A stretch of 64,000 bases of DNA from Trileptium ribeirensis. Lineage: Eukaryota; Nematoda; Enoplea; Enoplida; Thoracostomopsidae. Below, piece after piece: positions 1 to 13,282 of this stretch. Positions within the stretch are counted from its first letter, which is position 1. Every line of letters begins with the position of its first letter. The DNA is taken from positions 1-64,000 of the forward strand of contig JASANE010000622.1 of assembly GCA_030248225.1 (NCBI GenBank), in the 5' to 3' direction. The notes under the pieces were generated by a model. That model was not told the DNA's origin. It saw only the letters and a list, made by a program, of their open reading frames with translations, and did not search any database. Position numbers and translations under genes: made by a program.

Positions 1-1732
1 GCTGCGGTTTTAGTATCTTAGAATAAGATTTCAATATTGTGTCTCCTAAGAAGTTGCCTAAATTTAGAAGTCGTTTTGATTTAGCGTGTCATATCCGATC
101 GCTCCGAAGGCTATTCTAATCGGCTTTATAGCTACTAAGCGTATATAGTTACGACTTATAATTTTTCGTGCAAAATGCACGAAATATGTTGTGTTAGTCG
201 TATTATAACCCCCCCCATTGTTGCGAGGTTTTGTGATTTCTGCTGCGGTTTTAGTCAATAAGTTTTATAATGGGCTATTCTACTATATGAATTAACTTGT
301 AAACTCCCTTTTATGCAAGCATTGTTAAAAAAACATGTCTTCGTCATGCCAAAATCAGTTCGCTTAAATGTTAAATGCGTTTGGTTTAAACAATCATATC
401 GCATTATGAATCAGAAAGTGTATTTATACTAAACGATTGTAACCCAAATAGCCATTTTTACGATAGAATACTTGGCTGGGTCAAAACCAATTATTGTGAA
501 GTCAACCGTGCCAAAAATGGCACATTTCATCCAGTATATTGTTGGACTGGTAGTTTGTATGCATTAGAGGGCATTCTCAATGCGTTGGATGGAGCATTAG
601 GATCTATCTTGTGCATAATCGAGGTCATATTTAGGGTCAACTGAAACGCGTCGAAATATTGCTGCTATTGCTTGAAATACACCACAAATTTAACCAATTC
701 CTTAACTATTTAACAATGCATGCTGCTGCAATCAGCACACCTATAATACTGGTATTGCGTAATATCGTCTCTCCGAGTAAAAAACAGAGCTCAAGCTTAT
801 TACAGTTTGGGCTTAAACCAATATCTATTCATCTTTCGGTGTCGATAACCTAGAAATGTGATGACTGCTTATGCCAAAATGACTGGAAGATGTGCCCACG
901 ATGATGGTTAAAATAAACAGTCGACCAGAATCTTGGGATGACAAATACAATGTAAATTGTCCTGAATTTTGAGCTAGTGGCAATAATTCGATTTGTTTAT
1001 ATAGAGAACTATTTTGATTTGACCGATACCGATTGGATTTACCACAAACTATTGTATAAAAACATTGTTTCAAAGATTCGGCTTCAGAAAATGTAATTTT
1101 ACTCAGGGTCATCTTAGTTGCGCATCTTGAATTGAACCATCTAAATTTACCGTCATTTATGGCCGCATCTTGTAGCATTTCCGTATTACATCCTGCAAGA
1201 CCGTTAACGGGTAAACAAATTGGAAAACTAGGTATTTTGAGTTAAACACTACACGCTATAGTTTTGTTACCTATATATGTTTGCTCCAATTTGCTCACAT
1301 TTAGGTTTGGTTTACGCGCCCATTATTATTCTGCATGATCATACCGGGCAATACTTCAGCGTCCGTCCGACAAGTAAAAGAGTATAAAATACATGTTTTG
1401 CTTTAAAGCCTGTGCAAACATTGCTGTTATCATCTATAATGGTTGAAATGGTACACATAATTTTGATTTATGCAACAGGTGTTATGTGCTCATTCCATTA
1501 CATCTGATCAATTCTGATTGTGCATAATTAATTAATATAATTAATGCTGTGAAATTAGGCGAAATAGATTAGGGAATAGCTGCTTCGGCCTCGATTTAGT
1601 CGTGTTTTTACATAATAGGTTCTATTTGACCCATTTATTTACGCCTTGTGCCAGCTTCTCATATAAATCAAAACAAATGTATCAACATTGCAAAATCAAC
1701 CATCTCAACAGAGCATCTGCATCGCCACTCAC
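1..1732. other. Intergenic or intronic DNA, no gene recognised
   Basis: I see no supported gene here. A 15-bp sequence, GCTGCGGTTTTAGT with its neighbouring base, occurs at the extreme left and again near 242-256 as a short direct repeat. If the exon at 2049-1733 is real, this stretch is the beginning of its downstream intron. Confidence 0.5.
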
Positions 1733-2049
1733 CTCGGAAAGCATTTTCTTTGTCATGATCAGTTGATTTTTGCTTCGAAGAACGCACTACTTCTCCACTC
1801 TCACCGGGAAACCAATCCAACGGACCATGATATCCGCTTTGAGAATACCCATAGTCGCCATTGCCATTGTTATTATAGATCTCAAGTCTTTTATTGGCGA
1901 TATTTGACAAACCAATATTGTTGTACGGAGATTCTAAGTTGTTGTTCCATTTAACTTCTGAATCTTCGCTGCGATCAGAATATGGCCTATTTTCAAACCT
2001 TTCAATCCTGTTCAGTGGCCTGTATTGCTCCATAAATTCTAGATTCGAA
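1733..2049 (-). CDS. Probable internal exon of an unrecognised Asn/Ser-rich protein
   Basis: Read on the minus strand, a polypyrimidine tract ending in TTTTTACAG precedes 2049, and a strong donor GTGAGT follows 1733. The frame between them is open for about 105 codons. It enters in phase 2 (one base completes a codon) and leaves in phase 1. The peptide is polar and rich in Asn, Gly, Ser, Arg and Tyr, with a YNNNGNGDYGYSQSGYHG run, and resembles low-complexity secreted or disordered proteins. No domain is recognised. There is an internal ATG at 2033, but the open frame and acceptor extend upstream, so I read this as an internal exon and not a start. It does not belong to the 32-20 kb gene as modelled, because that gene stops at 20094. 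The partner exons are not identified. Confidence 0.45.
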
Positions 2050-2457
2050 CTGTAAAAATTCTATATTAATTCTAACAAATCAAATTAGTTATAAATGCTG
2101 AGAATGTTGATTACAGAACATATATTTTGGAAATATTTTAAAAATTAATTCTTCAAACTGATTTTAGTCATTTATGTTTCCATCAATGTCCCTGGCCCAA
2201 ATATAGTAAGCATGGTACATTCGGTATTATGTAAAAGAAACTTTGCAACATTTTCGGCACACTGTGTGGTAGTGATGTCAACTTGAATCTATTCTAATAA
2301 ACTCCTCAGCAGGAACGTCTGCAGCTCTGCATCAGGGTGTCTTTTAAGTAACAAATTCTAGAGGTCTTTGTATGAAAACAATGGATGCCTTCATATGATC
2401 ATGAACATTGGTAATTTACAAGTCAAGCTCCATTTTACTTTTTACACTTTTACAGTT

Positions 2458-2917
2458 GATGTCACATGTGCTTGCCCAGTTACCACAAATCTTTATTATA
2501 GAATATGAAGTCTACACGATTATCAAAACTCTTAGAGACATGTGCTTTCCCAGTTATCACATATCTTTATCATAGACAATGAAGACTACACCATTATCAA
2601 AACTTATAGTGACATGTGTTTGCACAGTTATCACAAATCCTTACATCATAGAGAATGAAGTGTACACGATTATCAAAACTCTTAGTGACATGTGTTTGCC
2701 CAGTTAGCACAAACCTTTATTATAAAAATGAAGACTACACGATTATCAAAACTCTTATTGACATGTGCTTGCCCAGTTACTACATACCTTTATTATATAA
2801 AATGAAGACTACACGATTATCAAAACTCTTGAAATGTACTTGCCCAGTGACCACAAACCTTTATTACAGAAAATGAAGACAACACGATTATCAAAACTCT
2901 TAGTGACATGTGTTTGT
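2458..2917. repeat. 74-bp tandem repeat, about 6 copies
   Basis: Six successive copies share the order GACATGTG(C/T)TTGCCCAGTT, then ACCACAAACCTTTATTATAGA, then AATGAAGACTACACGATTA, then TCAAAACTCTTA. The period is about 73-76 bp. Copies start near 2462, 2537, 2610, 2684, 2758 and 2830, and a seventh partial copy breaks off after 2903. Divergence between copies is modest, so this is a local satellite-like array. The short ORF it carries is a by-product of the repeat. Confidence 0.9.
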
Positions 2918-4234
2918 CATATGATGCAACAAAGTTTTGGTAGACTTGAAAAATATACTGTTATGCCAAATTCCCAATTGGTAGATAGGTAGATTTTTAG
3001 ACATTGAATTATTTTTAGTTTTCAACAAATTGATTTTCCTAAGAATACAATACGGTTTTCTGTTGTGTTGTAACATCAAACCTGTTTAACATTTCTGCTG
3101 GTGAAAAAGCATATACGCTTTGATTCAGCATGTAAGACGAAGTACATGAATTCATAAGTATCGCAACGGAGTAAAACAGTGAAATATTCAAAAAATTTGG
3201 TGCATTATCCATTGAAATTGGAGAATCTGTTGAGATTATATCAATGCTGCGAACACGCTTAAAACCTAAATGCTGTGAAAATTTTATTCAAATCGCTCCA
3301 GTGTTTCTTATTTTATATTTTTAAGGCCAAAATTTTCATAAATCGTAGCGTAACTCGTTGTCTGAGCCACTTATTTGATCGCAGAAAATAAGAATATCGG
3401 TAAGTAAGATACAGAAATATCACATAAACGTAACATGCACTACCAAAATTTGAGTGAAATCGATATATTGTTATCCCAGTTGTCGAAGATAGCCACTATA
3501 TTTGAATGTGATATCTTTTAACGACAACCATTTATCCAACCTGAATTAGCGAACTTTCTCGCTTGTTTTTACAGCTCAACGAACATATCAAAAGTGTAAA
3601 ATTTGTCATATTTGCCTGTTAATTTCCTATTTATAAGTGTTCCAACAAATTAAGCCAACATTTAAACATATAATGTAAATTTTGAATTGTGAAGTACCGT
3701 AGTTGAGTAATCAATTTTTTCAATTCAGATAAATTTGTAAATATGCACATTTTGCGGTGCAGCTAGTGTCAATCACCTAACAATCTGTGACAATTCCCAT
3801 ATAACGCACAGCCTTGCCTTTAACATAATTGAGGAGGCGGGTATGTCCGTCTTTCAGTACAATTGTGTTTAAAACAAATTTTTGTTGAATTAACGTCTTG
3901 TGCTATCTAAACTAACAATTCTGATTTGATCCTAAAAAGTAAAATACGTATTTTAAATTCATGAAATTTTTAAATTTAACTGCAATACATATTTAGTGTT
4001 TCTATGTTAAGTTTTTATTTTATCACTTCCTGCTTGAGTTGTTAAAGCGTCTTCTTCATGCTAAATATATTATGCACATCCAAATCGTCTGCAAAAAACT
4101 GGGTAGAAATGTAGTACTGTCAAGTTTGTTACATTAAATACACTTACCTGAAAGCATTTTAGTACCTAACTGCCGTTTTATTAACTCAACTTCTACGCAG
4201 ATTATGCTAAAGACACGTCGATTATTAAAATATA
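2918..4234. other. Noncoding AT-rich DNA, nothing recognised
   Basis: There are no long open frames, repeats or RNA-like boxes that I can support in this stretch between two tandem arrays. Confidence 0.5.
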
Positions 4235-5205
4235 TACAATGGAGGAACATGTCAAACGAACGAAAAAACTATTATATTCAACCCAGGGGTTTGGTCAATG
4301 ACTTTGGAAAGCCGTAAAAGTTCACGCAAAATTTAGAGTATCAATGGTTTATACAACATTTTTCGCAAATTTTAAAGTACAAATTAAAAATGGAGTAATG
4401 GGATGCTTAGCGAATGTGTTCGAAACAGTCTTAAATTTTAAACAAAACGTGAAGGAACCGTTTGCACATTTGAGAATCTTTAAAACGTCATGTCAAACAA
4501 AATGTGGGGTAAGCACGGGTTTGGCCAACATGTACTAGAAATATAAATTAATGAACAAATAGTAGTGTAATCCACGGATTCATGAACATGTTCGAAAAAT
4601 ATACCATGCCAAACATTTTCCAACATATTCGAAAAATTATAAATGTCAAACAAAAGGTGTACTAATCAATGGTTTCATCTAAACATAACTTATTGAATAA
4701 AAGCAGAGTAGTCGTTGGTTTAATCAACATGTTAGAAAAATAAAATGTCAAACAAAAAGTTGGTTAATCGATGATTAGAGCGATATGTTCGAAAATATAT
4801 TAAATGGCAAACAAAAGTGGGTTAATTGATGGTTTGACCGACATATTCGAAAATATATTAAATGCGAAACAAAAAGTAGGTTAATTGATGATTTGACCGA
4901 CATGTTAGAAAAAAATTAAATGGCAAACAAAAATAGGTTAATCGATGGTATGATCGAACATGTTCGAAAATATATTAAACCCAAACAAAAAGTAGGTTAA
5001 TAGACGACTTGACCGACATGTTCGAAAATATATTAAATGCTAAACAAAACGTAGGTTTATCGATGGTTTGACCGACATGTTCGAAAATATATTAAATACC
5101 AAACAAAAAGCAGGTTAATCGATCGTTTGACCAACATGTTCAAAAAATATAAAATGCCAAACAAAAACCAGGTTAATCGATGGTGTGACCAACATGTTTC
5201 AACAG
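4235..5205. repeat. 60-bp tandem repeat array
   Basis: The unit has the order CAAACAAAAAGTAGGTTAAT, then CGATGGTTTGACCGACATGT, then TCGAAAATATATTAAATGC, with a period of about 59-60 bp. The clearest copies run from about 4745 to 5205, at least eight in a row. Copies become more diverged to the left, where recognisable pieces reach about 4250. This gradient suggests expansion or homogenisation at the right end. There is no coding function. Confidence 0.9.
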
Positions 5206-5210
5206 CTGTC

Positions 5211-8200
5211 AATTGTTCAGTAAAATATGGGGTCTCAACTGATAAGCAGCATTTTCGATATTTATAGAACGTTAAAAGATAAATTCATTTCGTATTAAAC
5301 ACTTGATGGTAAACTGAATTAGAGAAACGTGTAATCCAAACGCCTGTTATTTTGATGAATAGTATTGTTTCTGTGACATTATAAAGTGTTATTAAACTGT
5401 CTTACTTTCTTTGATCATCATGCGCAAAACGAACTGGTTGCGTAAACAACATAAATGCTTCCATTTGTAAAACCAATAAGAGCAAGAATCCATTGATCGT
5501 TATAAACCACATTGCTGTACGGTTATTAGATGGAAAAAATGAACGAAAGAACAGTTTAAACGAAAGAAAAGTAAGTTTATCGAATACGGTGAATGTCTTA
5601 TTTCGCCGTATGACGTATAACCCTGTGAAATTAAAATAGTGAAATTAGGCAACCGAAAATACAAGAGGCTGCAAAAATGCATTGATCGACGGAAGCCAAA
5701 TGCCAAATGGTGCTACGAATTAAAAACGAAAAGTAAGATTATGAAATGGTGAACAACTTATTGCCGTATGGCGTTTAACACATTAAAATTCAAATAACGA
5801 AGTTACACAACTGCAATCTCTCAAGCCGAAATTTCGAAGTCGCTACATTGAAATAGATGAAAGATGAATTTTCTTTCCCGACCGATTTAGTACAGTTCTT
5901 GTGGCGACATGAGACAGATTTTTTAATTGATTACCGTTAGTCAAAAGCTCAAAAAATCAAAGAGCTTTAACCATATTTCGTGACCACGTTTTCTCTTCAA
6001 ACACAGAGTGAGCAAACCTACCCATCTAGAGACATATTTTTGTTTAAATTTGTAGAACCGCAACTGAACTAAAACTGCTTTCCACAGTTGTTTTAGTAAA
6101 ATAATTAGCGTGATATGCAACGTTAAACATACTTGTTTGCACTTGAAAGCAAAATCTCTCATCTTGCTGAAATTGGAAAATTTAGTATCTCTGACAATAT
6201 TGTTGAGTCATTTTCAGGCCACAGCAAAACCAGGGTGTGGTCTCATATAAAGTGATCTGTAACAAAGATCTATGTCTCGTCGAAAAGTCCTATTTACGAT
6301 ATGCCGCCAGGTCCGGAGATATGGGCTGGGAAACATAGGTTACCGCATGGCCTGATAGGACAAAAATCCTATAACGCCAAATTTTGTACTATTTATACCC
6401 AAAATATGGTGTCGGTTTACCCAACTAAAAGGCGATATCAAACAATTTATCAAAAATTTATCCATTCGAAGATGAGCTATGAGTGACATCGGCAGACAAA
6501 GAACTTTTCCTCCTAGCGCTGCTCTCAGCACAAACTACGCTCATTTCGCTCGCTGTGGTTCAGTAATCCACAAAGATATTAATAGAATCATTTAGGGTTC
6601 TAGTCACGGCATTATGTCAGCATCGGTTCATACAGCAAAACATGTGTTGATTCATTAAAGTAATATATATAGGATATATACTGACATTTCTGGTGGTCTC
6701 GTAAAAAGTTTTTCAGAGGAATGAGGCGACTGAGATAAAGTCACAAAATTTTATTAAGTCCTAATATCGCCTGCTCGGTTTAGCTGACCTGGCGCAAGAA
6801 TGTTTAGATTCTCATAGGTATATATTATAGACGGTGGTAGGATGTCGTGTGGTTAACTAACTGCAGTTGTAGTGACATCACGGCATTGTAGTTGCTGGAG
6901 AATGTTTTTCGATTTTTTTCCAATACCATGACGACGGCCTCCAAAAAGAACAATAGATTATTGCGAATACGTTTCCGATCGTAGCTGACAAATATGTCAA
7001 GACATTGGTAAAAGCCCATCTGTGTTGCTGCCTGCCCACAGCGCCAGCCACCAACTAGTCCAAGCCTGTCTACAAGACGTTACTCTATTCATTGCCTAAA
7101 ACGCGTAAAATACTGTTAAATTATGGACATATCACAAAGTAAAGCACGTGCAGCGTCGCAAAACTTTGGGTTTCATACGCAAAATTTGCGTAACCATGAC
7201 AAGGAGATACACAGCGTTCCAAGATAAATGTGTAGTTGTCGGGATAATTACATTATTGATCGTGAATTGGAGCATTCAAAATAAGCAACTATTTTGGATT
7301 ATATAAAAAACCACGACTACAACAAATTTTTTGTGCTAAAAGTTGGTCAGTCCCAGCAAGCGTTTCTAGCTTTAGCCTTAACATACTAGTATCTCACATG
7401 CCAGGGCAACACCGGAGCAAGCGTGACTTAATTTATAAGTTTTAATTTTTAGTATCACCTACGTATCTTTTTGGCGTCTGCGGCGCCGTCAGATGATTAG
7501 AGTACCTGTCGGGGTATTATAGACCATCTGTCAGAGAAGAAGATAGGCTAGGCATTGGAGGGTGTTCGGAACCTCATGGGCTAACCCCTACCCCTATGAA
7601 CATGTATGACTCATAGGTAAGAAAGAAGTTATCAATGCGTCTAAAAACAGAATAATGCAGGTGTGGGAATAATTATGTCGCTAATGTTTGATAAACAGAA
7701 GCTGCAGTGAGTTTCCAACGGCCGTATTAAACATCTTTAGCCCACAAGTAGAAATTTTTTTGTATGAAGAGTCGATCAAACGCCACATTCGAACTTTAGT
7801 TTAAATATAATATGGTATACAAATTTTGATTAAGCATGTGATATACTAAATTTTGATTAACGCAAGACATAAGTCTGGCTGGTCAGCTGAGTAGAACCCC
7901 GCAACCCCGGACCTCTGGGTAAATTTATAACATTGTTGGTTCGTGACAGCACCATCCTTTCGACCCTCGAAGCGGCCTCTGGGACATTACTCGGCGAAAT
8001 CTATTCCGCTAGTCCTGAAATAATGAACACTACCGCTTTATTTAGAAAATCATCGCTCAAGGTATCGTAGTCCGTAGTATGTGAGATCAGCGTAACGACA
8101 GCTGTGATTGATGTAGCCAATTTTATCGCCAGAAAAGGTTCAAATAAATGCGGCAGTTTCGCGCCTGGAGTAAGACATTGGCATCGAAGACTTCCCTAAC

Positions 8201-8917
8201 ATGAGACTAAAGCTACACTCACGAACAAATTAGGTTAAAATTTGGAATAATAGGCCCCGTTAGAGTTTCGTGGTGTATTAGAGGCCCAAATGGGAGCATA
8301 TAGGCAAACATTGGAACTACTACCTTGTTATGAATAGCACAATATATATGGTTTGTGATTATTAAACTTGTGTATAGTTCGATGTTAATTCGTTTTCCGG
8401 ACGAGTCCGGGTCAATAAATATCTCCTGTATGCAGTGATGATAGTCGAAGCCATAACCAGTAGGAAGTATATGCTAGCTATTTGGGAAGCACTTAAGGTG
8501 GAGATCCATCAAATATTTTGTGTACAAAACCTCCAGGTAGGAAAGTCAGCAAGGCACTCGATAAATTCTTGGAATCAAAATTTCCCTAATACATTTTAGT
8601 GCTAATGAAATGCTAAGCAAAAGAACATACGGGCGACGGTAGCCACTGCATTAGCCCCAGCTGGAGCGAATAGGTTGGTGTGCACGGGCATTCATTGTTA
8701 AATATCGAAGAGGGCTCGGTCAGGCGCAGTGGAACTCCGCGTGGGCATGGCCGGTGTTGCTCATGGTATTACCTTTTGATAAACGTCTGCGGCACACCCA
8801 CTAGATTTCGATGGCTCCTATGAAGACGCGATCCAACGCCTAGGTTTGTTGTATACTACGACGTGCACGAAACCATAGCAAGAAGCGGGGATCCAAGCGG
8901 GGACGTTAGTAGGGATG
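5211..8917. other. Long region without a recognisable gene
   Basis: No ORF here has recognisable homology. Composition rises in GC from about 7380 onwards compared with the flanks, which may mark an old mobile element whose end is the module at 8918-9200. No coding remnant could be identified. Confidence 0.4.
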
Positions 8918-9200
8918 AAAAGGCGGGTCAGTCTTACTACCTGTGAACAGGCTTAAGGGTTGACCTCTCTCGGTGGACCATCCATCATACCACTAGCGCG
9001 GGGATTTAGATGAGGGCCAAGACGCAACACCTTGGTAAACCCGCCTGCTAAGCTAACTATTTTCCTTAGGTCAACTGCAGGTTCACCGGAGAAGCCGGGG
9101 TAGGTCCGGACATCAATACGGGGAAAATGGTGCAGCTGGGATACTTAGAAATAGTCCTAATACATCACAAGCTGCTAAAATGGGCAAAATTAGTTACTAA
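8918..9200 (-). repeat. Dispersed repeat module, copy 1 (inverted relative to 60555-60843)
   Basis: The reverse complement of this interval aligns along its length with 60555-60843. Shared blocks in the same order include CCCAGCTGCACC, CTCCGGTGA, GACCTAAGG, TTAGCTTAGCAGGC, GGCGGGTTTACCA, CTAGTGG, GGTCAACCCTTA, CTCACAGGTA (with differences) and GACCCGCCTT. The two copies are clearly diverged but collinear. No long open reading frame is conserved between them, so a noncoding module of a repeat family (terminal repeat, SINE core or structured RNA) is the likeliest reading. Confidence 0.65.
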
Positions 9201-10288
9201 ATTTCACCACTTTACAAACGGGAGATTTTTCCGCGAAAACAAGATAAAACAAAGATTTATAAAGTTAACTTTACTTGAAATGTCTTTATATTAGACTTAA
9301 TGAACATCTGGCTCGTTTGATGTTAATTCTAGCACGACATTGTTGCACATCACAATGCTTTATGAATTTTTGTATTAAAACGCTCCATAACGATCTGCAG
9401 CGTTTAAATTATGAACGGTGAAACTATAGTTAAATGCTGCAACCACCTCGACTAAAGATGGCAATGAAAAATTTACATAATATACCCTTCCAAAACGCAA
9501 TATATAAAACTACAGTACATGTATATATGCAAGCTGATTCCCATATGCAAATTTTTTCTGCCGTTAAAAAATTGGAAAACTACTACAGAGGGCGGTTTTA
9601 TCGTATGTAATCAAACATTAAATAGCAATAACGAGTATGTTTGTTCTTTGTAGTTTCTGAACTTAAAAATAAGCATGCATTGCTTGCCTCATCTGGGAGT
9701 CATACATAAATCATGATGGTATCAGATTAAAAAGGATACACAATGAAATACGCAAAATCAAAAATTCGATGTCATTAAGGATTCGCAAAATTGTTACATA
9801 GTAAAGGTTTTGTAAGTTTATCCATATATAGCACGTAAGTCGCAAATTTTATTGCAGCTCCTACAGTTAAGGAACAGATCGAGAGATCTGTATAATTTTT
9901 CTTACAAATCGCGTTTAAGGCTACACTTGGCAAATTTTAGTTTTGCAAATATATGCACCAGTTCGCAGCCAGGGTTTGAACAACATTATGTTGAAGCAAT
10001 AATCAGCACGAATTTTGCTGTTATCGCTTGTAACTAAGCCACAGATCTACTGTTTTGGTCAAATTTTTACACAACATGTAAGTTTAGATGGCTTGCCTGT
10101 TGAAACGTTCTATGAAGCGTCTTCAAAAAATGCGCCAGTACAAGTCCACAATGTTGTGCTAAACCAATACAAATTCTGCTGCTAGAGAATGTAGCCTGTT
10201 GACGGTTCGTACTGCGATACGCTGTTAGGTTTTAAATATATTTAAAAATAAAAAAATTATCCAAAATGCGAGCGTGACTGAAACAGTG
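9201..10288. other. Noncoding AT-rich DNA
   Basis: No gene, repeat array or RNA gene is supported here. Confidence 0.5.
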
Positions 10289-10455
10289 GTCCATGAACAT
10301 GGGTGGGGTGTAAATTTAGTGACCCATAAACATGGTTGGGGTATAGGTTTGTTGTTCAAGTACCTGAGGATCCGGATGTGGTGACCCATGAATAAGGGTG
10401 GGTAGGACATATTTATGACTCACTTGGTGGGTCATAAACTTGGGGGAGGGGGGGT
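10289..10455. repeat. About 30-bp tandem repeat (GTGACCCATGAACATGGGTG)
   Basis: Copies of a roughly 30-bp unit around GTGACCCATAAACATGGTTG, followed by GGGTATA, start near 10289, 10319 and 10379, with a further degenerate copy near 10417. Each unit contains the small palindrome CCCATgaacATGGG, so single copies can fold. The array ends in a G-rich run (GGGGGAGGGGGGG). Confidence 0.7.
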
Positions 10456-12329
10456 AAGGACGACAACAACGGCGACGTACCGCGGACGAAAACAAGGAAA
10501 AGATGAAGAGTGTCACACTCTTCTGCAGAGTTGATTATCAGCGACTCTTGATGTAACAACCCAATAATTGCAGTGCAGCTGGTTGCATGTTATTTAGAAA
10601 TACATTTGGTTGAAAACACGTTGGGAAATATATATTCTATATATACTGCGCAAATTTAATTTAGATTCATAAAGGTAAACTTGAAATATCAGAAGTTTCC
10701 TTTATGTTCGTGTTTTAAATTTGTCCAGAATGTGAGCAGGTCCATTATTTTTCATATGAGCGCAATTCGTCATGCGAGAGATCCAATAACCACCATTTAA
10801 CGTTCCATAAGATCAATGCAACCGTTTGTCGTCGTGCCGTTTATCGTCTGTGTGGTTACATTTACTTGATGGTACCACAGCCGAAATATAAGTTATTAAC
10901 AAAGTAATTCAAAAATACAATTCAATTTAGTCAATTTTGGCTCTGTACTTATTTCAAAATAGATCATTTCAGTACTTAGCGTTGCGTCTGCGTAAAGTAT
11001 TCCATTTTAAGTTGTCTTCCACTCGTTTAGCTGTGATCCCTTAGATAATAGCAACAGCTCCGAAGGAGCTCTATAGTTAGTCAAGTTGGAGTGTGTTCAA
11101 GCAATGCGGGTTCCATTCGCCTGGGCTATAAACGCTAGTTTAACAATGTATGAAATACAAACTAATTCTGACGTCAAAGTGTATAGAGCAGTGGAAATTT
11201 GGTACACCCATGTGTTCAATACTCTCCCTCTAGCTTGTGTTTGATAACAACTAACTATATACTTTAGATTTATATAATAACGTTCAGCATGCAGTATCGG
11301 TTTTGGCGTGGCGTTCTTTTCGGTAGTTTCTAAAATCCGCAAGAATGCGAGCAATAGATTCCCACTACATCAGTGGTTGGTTATTATTATTTTATATAAC
11401 TAAATGCTTAATGCTCGTGTCGCCTTTCCCAGTCGACTTCAATGTTGTACCCGTTCCTACCGTTGTGGATTGGCTAGATAGTAGATAGTGACAACAGAAA
11501 TCTCGTTAATTCATTTATGTGCGTCACCAATTAGATGACGAGGCATTTGGCTGCCTTGAAAGAGTTATAGTTATAACTAACCACAGAGGTACTGCTATTA
11601 AAAGAAATCTAGGAAAAGCAATGGCTTCAAGAAATAAAAACTGCTTATCCATCTCAATTAAACATTTACAAATTAATCTATTGCTAAAAATTAGTTATGT
11701 ATGTTTAGCATAGATTGGATATTCTTACTAATGTTCAACAAATAATAATATTCGGGTTGCTTCACAGAATTACAGCAAATGTGACATAAATTTTGCCTGA
11801 AAAAAATTAAAACGAAAGGACAGAAGCGATACTTCGAAGAGGACTCGTACTAATAAAAATTAGGCGTATGTATACAAGAAATTCAAACATTGACCAAACG
11901 ATTACCCAACAACGATATTCTACACAGAATCTTCGGTATATCTTCCTATTTATAGAAATATATGCACATAAAGTTCGTTAATATAATCATGACTATTGAT
12001 CAAGTGATATTGTAGTAGAAAGCTGCTGTTTTTGACAGGTTCATAATATGCAATGTGTGAGCGATATTCGACGTGCATCGACTACAAATTTGCAAACTGC
12101 TTCGCTTCAGGAGGTAGCAATGTATTTGCCATAAATTACTCGATTTTATAATATTAAAACATTTAATACTTCCTAAGAAACGGATAAAAAAATTGACGTA
12201 TTTGTTTTTGCGATAAACTGTTCCGCATAATATACGGGTTGGAAACAAAACTCTAATTAGGTATATGTTGTATTTCGTGTGTTTATATAAAGTGGCTAAT
12301 ATAGGAGCTTTATAACTGCAGCGAATTGG
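10456..12329. other. Noncoding DNA, nothing recognised
   Basis: Only short frames occur, and none shows domain-like sequence or convincing splice borders. Confidence 0.45.
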
Positions 12330-12412
12330 GGACGGCATAGCTCAGTCGGGGAAACGCCTGCTGTCAGATACAAAGTCATGACGTCGAGGGTTCCACTCTC
12401 ATTCCGGCAGAA
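12330..12412 (+). repeat. tRNA-like sequence, probable SINE head
   Basis: An A-box-like GCATAGCTCAGTCGGG is followed about 45 bases later by a B-box-like GAGGGTTCCACTC, the spacing of an internal RNA polymerase III promoter. The acceptor ends do not pair as in a functional tRNA and the region between the boxes does not form a normal anticodon arm. I therefore read it as a tRNA-derived SINE or decayed tRNA. No anticodon can be assigned. Confidence 0.5.
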
Positions 12413-13127
12413 CTACCGAGTTTGTCTTTGTCGTTAATTCTTTGTCAAGCTGCCACCACTTTACCCAAATAAAAAATATGCTCCCCAATAAGTAAATTCC
12501 ATACATCTTTATGCAATAACTGAATGTTGTGAACGTCTACTGGTAGTTTACTGAAGAAATGCTAAAACGATACCTTTCGACGGAAGTTGACAATACGGTT
12601 TATCTACATCGGTTTGAACTAGTCATCACAGTGTTCTCATGAACTGATGTTTGATTAGTGGTGCTTTTTTCGGTTCGGTCTGTACGAAATAAAATACCAC
12701 GCTCAAATTTAGCACTAGCACTAAAAGCACTGCCGAATCACAGATATTTTGTAACAATTCAAAATACATAAACAAGCTACCCTGTCGGAAACACATACTA
12801 TGTGTCAAGAACTTTCGTTTCAAAACGAAAAAATTTTCTTCTTAAAAGAAGAATGTCACAGCAGTCATATTGCTATTAACAATAGAACTTATGCGGCTGG
12901 ATTACATATAGTTGTTTAAATATAAACTTTACGACGGTTCAACATAATATATGTTTTTTGAAACATGTCAAATTATTTGACTTCAGCGCTTGCGAATATG
13001 CTGTCTATGAAATAGCAAGAATGAATTCAGACCTGGTAAAGTTGATAATATAATTTTCGATGTCATTAATTCTCGGAATACCTACATGTTTTCATCTCAA
13101 TTGTAGTCAACAAATCCGAGACGTTTG

Positions 13128-13155
13128 CTGCATGCCATTTTTGCCTGGCATGCAG
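13128..13155. other. Perfect 10-bp-stem hairpin
   Basis: CTGCATGCCA (13128-13137) and TGGCATGCAG (13146-13155) are perfect reverse complements around an 8-base loop. It lies about 105 bp from a second perfect hairpin. No gene is recognised around it, and the flanking DNA shows no terminator context. Confidence 0.7.
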
Positions 13156-13258
13156 ACTCCAGCGGTCGGGTCTGAAAAGGCTTTTATGACTATAAGAGAT
13201 ACGTGCAGTGCAGTGCAATTAAAGCTGCAATGCGCACTCTGACAGAAGGTGAAATCAA

Positions 13259-13282
13259 TGTCACAGCCTGACGGCTGTGACA
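13259..13282. other. Perfect 10-bp-stem hairpin with TGAC loop
   Basis: TGTCACAGCC (13259-13268) and GGCTGTGACA (13273-13282) are perfect reverse complements separated by only four bases, giving a tight cruciform-capable palindrome. Between this and the hairpin at 13128-13155 lies a GTGCAGTGCAGTGCA run followed by imperfect complements. Confidence 0.7.
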
